From NCBI GenBank assembly GCA_946184295.1, contig CAMHEZ010000004.1, positions 29,531-93,530 of the forward strand: a stretch of 64,000 nucleotides of DNA, given 5' to 3'. This stretch comes from an uncultured Clostridia bacterium (GTDB lineage: Bacteria > Bacillota > Clostridia > Oscillospirales > Acutalibacteraceae). Positions 60,727 to 64,000 of the stretch are shown here, piece after piece; the stretch's first letter is position 1; the number at the start of each line of letters is the position of its first letter. A model generated the notes under the pieces. The model worked only from the letters and a program-made list of their open reading frames with translations, made no database searches and had not been told where the DNA came from. Position numbers and translations under genes: made by a program.

Positions 60727-61107
60727 TTACTTCTCGCAGACGGCGATGATCTCCACCTCGGCAAGAACGTCCTTGGGAAGCTGCGCCGCAGCCACGCAGG
60801 AGCGGGCGGGTTTGCTCGTGAAGTACTTGCCGTAGATCTCGTTGAAGGTGCCGAAATCCGACATATTCTTGAGGAAACAGGTTGTCTTGACCACGCTGTC
60901 AAAGGTGAGGCCTGCCTCGGCGAGAATCGCCGCGATATTCTGCATAATCTGCTCGGTCTGTCCCTCAATGGTGTCCGCTTCGACTGCGCCGGTGGCGGGA
61001 TTAATGGCAATCTGGCCGGACGCGAAAAGGAATCCGCCGGCGATCTTGGCCTGTGAATAGGGGCCGATGGCGTCGGGTGCGTTCTTGGTGTAAATGGTTT
61101 GAATCAT
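60727..61107 (-). CDS. ridA: RidA-family enamine/imine deaminase
   Basis: A 126-residue protein. AIGPYSQAKIAGGFLFASGQ, VVKTTCFLKNMSDF and the active-site Arg in KPARSCVAAAQLP match RidA. It hydrolyses reactive 2-aminoacrylate or 2-aminocrotonate released by PLP enzymes such as threonine dehydratase. It lies 27 bases after ilvA, so enzyme and detoxifier are made together. Confidence 0.95.
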   Translation of the reverse strand: MIQTIYTKNAPDAIGPYSQAKIAGGFLFASGQIAINPATGAVEADTIEGQTEQIMQNIAAILAEAGLTFDSVVKTTCFLKNMSDFGTFNEIYGKYFTSKPARSCVAAAQLPKDVLAEVEIIAVCEK

Positions 61108-61134
61108 AGTAAAATACCTCCGTATTTGAAATGC

Positions 61135-62334
61135 TTATAAATTGACAATTTTAAAACCGTTGTCAGTGAGCGCCTGCTTGATCTCGTTGATATGCTCGCC
61201 GTTCTTGGTTTCGAGCAGGAGTCGCAGATAGCAGCCGTTGACGTCGGAGCCTTCGTTGGCGCGCTCGTGGTGAATGGAGATGACGTTGCCGCCGAGCTTG
61301 GCAATGATTTCCGATACGCCAAGGAGCTGACCGGGCTTGTCAATGAGTTCCAGCGTGAGCGAGCAGGTGCGGCCGGTCATGAGCAGGCCGCGCTTGATGA
61401 CGCGGGAGAGAATGGTTACGTCGATGTTACCGCCTGAAACGACGCAGACGACCTTCTTGCCCTTGACGGGAACCTTGTTGAACATGGCCGCCGCGACGGA
61501 TACCGCGCCCGCGCCTTCCGCGATCATCTTCTGCTTCTCGATGAGGGCGAGGATTGCGGCGGAAATTTCGTCGTCCGTGACGGTGACGATGTCATCGACG
61601 TACTTCTGGCAGGTGTCGAAGGTGATCGTGCCGGGTTCCTTGACGGCGATGCCGTCCGCGATGGTAGAGACGGAGGGCAGACACTCGATCTTGCCGTCGT
61701 GAATCGAATTGAACATACTGGGCGCGCCGGCGGCCTGTACGCCATAGACCTTGATGTTGGGATTGAGCTGCTTGATGGCAAACGCGACGCCGGAGATGAG
61801 TCCGCCGCCGCCGATGGGCACGATGACCGCGTCCGCGTCGGGAAGCTGGTCGGCAATTTCGAGGCCGATGGTGCCTTGGCCGGAGATGACGTATTCATCA
61901 TCGAAGGGGTGAATGAAGGTGTAGCCCTTTTCGTCGCGCAGCTCGATGGCGCGGCGGTAGGCGTCATCATAAACGCCGTTGACGAGGCAGATTTCCGCGC
62001 CGCGCTTGCGGGTGGCTTCCACCTTGGAGATGGGCGCGCCGTCCGGCAGGCAGATCAGGGAGTGAATGCCGTTTTTGGTGGCGGCGAGGGCGACGCCCTG
62101 CGCGTGGTTGCCGGCGGAACAGGCGATAACGCCCTTGGCTTTCTCCTCATCGGAGAGCGTGGCGATTTTGTAGTAGGCGCCGCGCACTTTGAAGGAGCCT
62201 GTCACTTGCAGGCATTCGGGTTTGAGATAGATTTCCGCCTCGGGGTTGATTTCGGGCGCGTGCACCAGATCAGTGCGGCGCAGGACGCTTTTCAACACAT
62301 AGGAGGCGTGGTAGAATTTATCCAGTGAAAGCAT
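61135..62334 (-). CDS. ilvA: Threonine dehydratase with C-terminal ACT domain
   Basis: A 399-residue PLP enzyme that deaminates threonine to 2-oxobutanoate. PLP binds K49 in TGSFKVRGA. ACSAGNHAQGVALAA, VPIGGGGLISG and the serine/threonine loop are present. An ACT-like regulatory domain starts near residue 325 (SLTLELIDKPGQLLGVSEII). The length fits the TdcB-plus-ACT type more than long IlvA, so the role could be biosynthetic or catabolic. AAAGAGG precedes the start. Confidence 0.92.
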   Translation of the reverse strand: MLSLDKFYHASYVLKSVLRRTDLVHAPEINPEAEIYLKPECLQVTGSFKVRGAYYKIATLSDEEKAKGVIACSAGNHAQGVALAATKNGIHSLICLPDGAPISKVEATRKRGAEICLVNGVYDDAYRRAIELRDEKGYTFIHPFDDEYVISGQGTIGLEIADQLPDADAVIVPIGGGGLISGVAFAIKQLNPNIKVYGVQAAGAPSMFNSIHDGKIECLPSVSTIADGIAVKEPGTITFDTCQKYVDDIVTVTDDEISAAILALIEKQKMIAEGAGAVSVAAAMFNKVPVKGKKVVCVVSGGNIDVTILSRVIKRGLLMTGRTCSLTLELIDKPGQLLGVSEIIAKLGGNVISIHHERANEGSDVNGCYLRLLLETKNGEHINEIKQALTDNGFKIVNL

Positions 62335-62378
62335 CGGGAAACTCCTCTTTCCTTAATATATAGGGTTGATTGTCTTAT

Positions 62379-62407
62379 ATTATCTACCTGTTTGGGGCGT
62401 ATGTCAA
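62379..62407 (-). promoter_or_regulatory. ilvA-ridA promoter
   Basis: On the minus strand TTGACA (62407-62402), a 17-base spacer and GATAAT (62384-62379), 45 bases before ilvA. The stretch 62408-62530 to its right holds nothing I recognise. Confidence 0.7.
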
Positions 62408-62534
62408 CCGTAAATTGTCAGTTTTGGCGTTACGTCGGGAATCAAGGCGGTGGAGCGGGGGATTTTTGGGTATTTTTCCGGCGGGAAGAAAAAAACAAAC
62501 CGCCCGGACCCATCCGAAGCGGCTGATTTCTCTA

Positions 62535-62563
62535 TTGACATCATGCGCGGGAAATGGTATCAT
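62535..62563 (+). promoter_or_regulatory. Module 1 peptide-mRNA promoter
   Basis: TTGACA (62535-62540), a 17-base spacer and TATCAT (62558-62563). The leader has CTCCTTTTCAT (62621-62631), able to pair with ATGAAGGGGGG (62663-62673), which contains the Shine-Dalgarno. Confidence 0.8.
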
Positions 62564-62682
62564 GTAACACGAAGGCGGGGTTGCTCCGCAGTCACAATTA
62601 CATAACGGCAGGCGGTTGGTCTCCTTTTCATTAATTTAAATCGGGTTCGCCCGAAAGAAATGATGAAGGGGGGTGCTGCGTG

Positions 62683-62760
62683 ATGGAATACCTCGTCATG
62701 CTTTTTCTGATCCTTGTGATTCTTGAGAGCATTCTCAACGGTCGCAACAACAGAAATTAA
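62683..62760 (+). CDS. Module 1: 25-residue hydrophobic peptide (type I toxin-like)
   Basis: MEYLVMLFLILVILESILNG followed by RNNRN. One membrane-spanning helix covers residues 4-18, and the end is polar and basic. GAAGGGGGG lies 9 bases upstream. It aligns with the longer peptides of modules 2 and 3 (ME-x-L, LFL, LV-x-LE-x-I-x-NG) but lacks their Gly/Asn/His tail. Small size, hydrophobic helix, hidden RBS and convergent antisense RNA fit a type I toxin; the peptide family is not one I can name. Confidence 0.65.
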   Translation: MEYLVMLFLILVILESILNGRNNRN

Positions 62761-62790
62761 CCGCCAGGTCTCGCACACCTAGCGGTTAGT
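62758..62790. terminator. Module 1 bidirectional terminator
   Basis: TAACCGC (62758-62764) / GCGGTTA (62782-62788) with an inner AGGT/ACCT stem. It includes the peptide stop codon. T-runs are short here compared with the other modules. Confidence 0.7.
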
Positions 62791-62864
62791 AAAACAAACT
62801 ACTGCTTCTGGAGGCCAGCCGCCGCTGTATTGTGAACTGCGGGCAGCACCGCCTTCCTCGTTAC
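62758..62864 (-). ncRNA. Module 1 antisense RNA (antitoxin-like)
   Basis: Minus-strand promoter TTGACA (62899-62894), a 17-base spacer and TATAAT (62876-62871), full consensus. Transcription from about 62864 to the shared hairpin gives ~107 bases. It is complementary to the mRNA 3' end. Confidence 0.7.
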
Positions 62865-62919
62865 GCTCTTATTATACCCCATCGGACGCGCGATGTCAAG
62901 GGGCAAACGCGATTCTCTA

Positions 62920-62948
62920 TTGACAATATTCCCGTGGAATGGTATCAT
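62920..62948 (+). promoter_or_regulatory. Module 2 peptide-mRNA promoter
   Basis: TTGACA (62920-62925), a 17-base spacer and TATCAT (62943-62948). It starts 20 bases past the module 1 antisense -35. The leader has CTCCTTTTCAT (63006-63016), able to pair with ATGAAAGGGGG (63048-63058) around an inner TCGGGTTCGCCCGA hairpin. Confidence 0.82.
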
Positions 62949-63067
62949 GTAACACGAAGGCGGGGTTGCTCCGCGTTCACAATTACATAACGGCAGGCGG
63001 TTGGTCTCCTTTTCATTAATTTAAATCGGGTTCGCCCGAAATAAATGATGAAAGGGGGCGTTGCGAA

Positions 63068-63190
63068 ATGGAAGGACTTTATGCTATCCTTATGTTCCTG
63101 TCCCTGGTCGTCCTTGAACGAATCTTCAACGGCGGTCACGGCGGGAGCAATGGCGGCAATGGCCACCACGACGATAACGAAAAAAATTAA
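63068..63190 (+). CDS. Module 2: 40-residue hydrophobic peptide with Gly/His tail
   Basis: MEGLYAILMFLSLVVLERIF is a membrane helix, followed by a tail of Gly, Asn and Ser ending GHHDDNEKN. AAAGGGGG lies 9 bases before the ATG. Paralogous to module 3 with only a few changes, mostly in the tail. Reading: type I toxin-like peptide; the hydrophilic Gly/His tail is unusual for that class. Confidence 0.7.
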   Translation: MEGLYAILMFLSLVVLERIFNGGHGGSNGGNGHHDDNEKN

Positions 63191-63225
63191 CCGCCCCGGT
63201 CTTCCAAACTTAGGCGGTTAATTTT
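63187..63225. terminator. Module 2 bidirectional terminator
   Basis: TTAACCGCC (63187-63195) / GGCGGTTAA (63213-63221), perfect 9-bp stem with TTTT to the right and a run of A to the left (T-run on the minus strand). The stop codon is in the left arm. Confidence 0.85.
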
Positions 63226-63293
63226 AACTAAAAAGATTGGAGGCCAGCCGCCGCTGTATTGTGAACCGCGGGCAACACCGCCTTCATCATTAC
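63187..63293 (-). ncRNA. Module 2 antisense RNA (antitoxin-like)
   Basis: Minus-strand promoter TTGACA (63328-63323), a 17-base spacer and TATAAT (63305-63300). The RNA runs from about 63293 to the shared terminator, ~107 bases. Confidence 0.72.
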
Positions 63294-63348
63294 GCTCTCA
63301 TTATACCCCATCGGACGCGCGATGTCAAGGGGCAAACGCGATTCTCTA

Positions 63349-63377
63349 TTGACAATATTCCCGTGGAATGGTATCAT
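63349..63377 (+). promoter_or_regulatory. Module 3 peptide-mRNA promoter
   Basis: TTGACA (63349-63354), a 17-base spacer and TATCAT (63372-63377). CTCCTTTTCAT (63435-63445) can pair with ATGAAAGGGGG (63476-63486). Confidence 0.82.
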
Positions 63378-63495
63378 GTAACACGAAGGCGGGGTTGCTC
63401 CGCGTTCACAATTACATAACGGCAGGCGGTTGGTCTCCTTTTCATCAATAAAATCGGGCTATCCCGAAATAAATGATGAAAGGGGGCGTTGCGAA

Positions 63496-63618
63496 ATGGA
63501 AGGACTGTATGCTATCATTCTGTTCCTGTCTCTGGTCGTCCTTGAACGAATCTTCAACGGCGGCAACGGCGGGAACAATGGCGGCAGTGGCCACCATGAC
63601 GATAACGAAAAAAATTAA
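63496..63618 (+). CDS. Module 3: 40-residue hydrophobic peptide with Gly/His tail
   Basis: MEGLYAIILFLSLVVLERIF is a membrane helix, followed by a Gly/Asn-rich tail ending GHHDDNEKN. RBS AAAGGGGG as in module 2. An in-frame extension to 63430 crosses the leader and has no RBS, so ATG 63496 is used. Confidence 0.7.
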   Translation: MEGLYAIILFLSLVVLERIFNGGNGGNNGGSGHHDDNEKN

Positions 63619-63657
63619 CCGCCCCGGTCCTAGCAAAACTTAGGCGGTTAATTTTTT
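63615..63657. terminator. Module 3 bidirectional terminator
   Basis: TTAACCGCC (63615-63623) / GGCGGTTAA (63643-63651) followed by TTTTTTAAC; A-run on the left side for the minus strand. Confidence 0.87.
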
Positions 63658-63729
63658 AACTTAGCTTGACTGTTGGAGGCCAACCGCCGCTGTATTGTGA
63701 ACTGCGGGCAGCACCGTCTTCCTCGTTAC
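63615..63729 (-). ncRNA. Module 3 antisense RNA (antitoxin-like)
   Basis: Minus-strand promoter TTGACA (63764-63759), a 17-base spacer and TATAAT (63741-63736). The RNA runs from about 63729 to the shared terminator, ~115 bases. The remaining 63765-64000 is A/T-rich with no gene I can support. Confidence 0.72.
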
Positions 63730-64000
63730 GCTCTTATTATACCCCATGGGGTGCGCGATGTCAAGGGATTATCATAAAAAAGCGCCCAGCGCCCCGCAAA
63801 TGCGCCGTTTGAATGTAAAATGCGTGATATTTTTATGAGGGAATCATGAAAATATTTTGTGTAATACACCTAAAATTTCCGATCGATTTGTTGCAAATAT
63901 ACAAAAATATACAAAATAGAATTAATTTGCTTGGATATATTGAATTTTTGTAACTATTCAGTGACGAGCGAAAAGCGGCCATAAAGAAGAGAACGCAAAG

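Larger units (their letters stand above)
62535..63764. repeat. Array of three tandem convergent-promoter modules
   Basis: Three modules (62535-62899, 62920-63328, 63349-63764) with the same layout: forward promoter, leader, short peptide ORF, bidirectional terminator over the stop codon, reverse promoter. Forward -35 boxes are 385 and 429 bases apart. Modules 2 and 3 are nearly identical; module 1 has diverged in the peptide. The leaders read from the two opposed promoters are similar to each other (both contain GAAGGCGG and TTCACAAT), so each module has imperfect inverted ends. Confidence 0.85.

Noticed and set aside
62535..63764. CRISPR array or plasmid-type iterons
   Set aside because: Only three long units, each with promoters and an ORF; no short regular repeat-spacer pattern.
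63846..63953. 35-codon A/T-rich ORF with GAGGG before its ATG
   Set aside because: Composition matches the surrounding non-coding A/T-rich stretch; no other support.

Overview
The window reads as chromosome of a Gram-positive, low-oxygen Clostridia-type bacterium, probably Oscillospiraceae/Ruminococcaceae-like. Reasons: mid-50s GC by eye, Firmicute gene order (smc...ftsY; yhbY-nadD-yqeK-LCP-rsfS; aroQ-pepP-efp), strong GGAGG ribosome binding sites, consensus housekeeping promoters with 17-base spacers, a meso-diaminopimelate dehydrogenase, a SpoVAC sporulation protein and an Rpn-family nuclease. No rRNA, tRNA, CRISPR array, prophage or transposase was recognised.

Layout. 1-6.3 kb: the 3' part of smc, then an accessory block (ECF sigma/anti-sigma pair, B12-type radical SAM protein, acetyltransferase) lying between smc and ftsY. 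6.3-11.5 kb: ftsY, rdgB, yhbY, nadD, yqeK, an LCP cell-wall ligase and rsfS. 11.7-20.8 kb: acetyltransferase, leuS, rpsU, a YqeG-like phosphatase, an endonuclease IV-like protein, an ankyrin protein, aroQ, pepP, efp and a zinc-ribbon protein. 21-25.8 kb: Nudix, small membrane protein, a LuxE/LuxC-like pair, a permease-like membrane protein and an HD protein. 26-36.3 kb: recJ, rel, proB, proA and a 1009-residue membrane protein. 36.4-45.6 kb: Rpn nuclease, the pnt transhydrogenase operon (minus), glmM, a cohesin-like membrane protein, Nudix, rlmH and spoVAC (minus). 45.9-54.1 kb: phosphoglucomutase, manA, a leucine-rich-repeat surface protein, an esterase-fold protein lacking its nucleophile, a membrane protein and rarA. 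54.1-62.4 kb: rpmE and ddh (minus), secreted transglutaminase-like and Thr-rich proteins (plus), then a DUF4832 lipoprotein with a HAD phosphatase and ilvA-ridA (minus).

Two features stand out. First, 62.5-63.8 kb holds three tandem modules. Each has a consensus promoter, a leader that can hide its own Shine-Dalgarno, a 25-40-residue hydrophobic peptide gene, a bidirectional terminator at the stop codon, and a convergent consensus promoter for a ~110-base antisense RNA. This is the architecture of type I toxin-antitoxin loci, but I do not recognise the peptide family. Second, nine copies of a ~105-175-base multi-hairpin repeat are scattered through the window. Eight lie just 3' of a gene in that gene's orientation, and three appear to supply the host gene's stop codon.

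Functionally, the window combines secretion and translation (FtsY, LeuRS, S21, L31, EF-P, RsfS, RlmH, YhbY), stress and DNA maintenance (SMC, RecJ, RarA, Rel, endonuclease IV, RdgB), cell-envelope precursor supply (GlmM, PGM, ManA, Ddh, LCP) and a set of surface proteins with unusual acidic, Asp/Tyr-rich or Thr-rich low-complexity segments.
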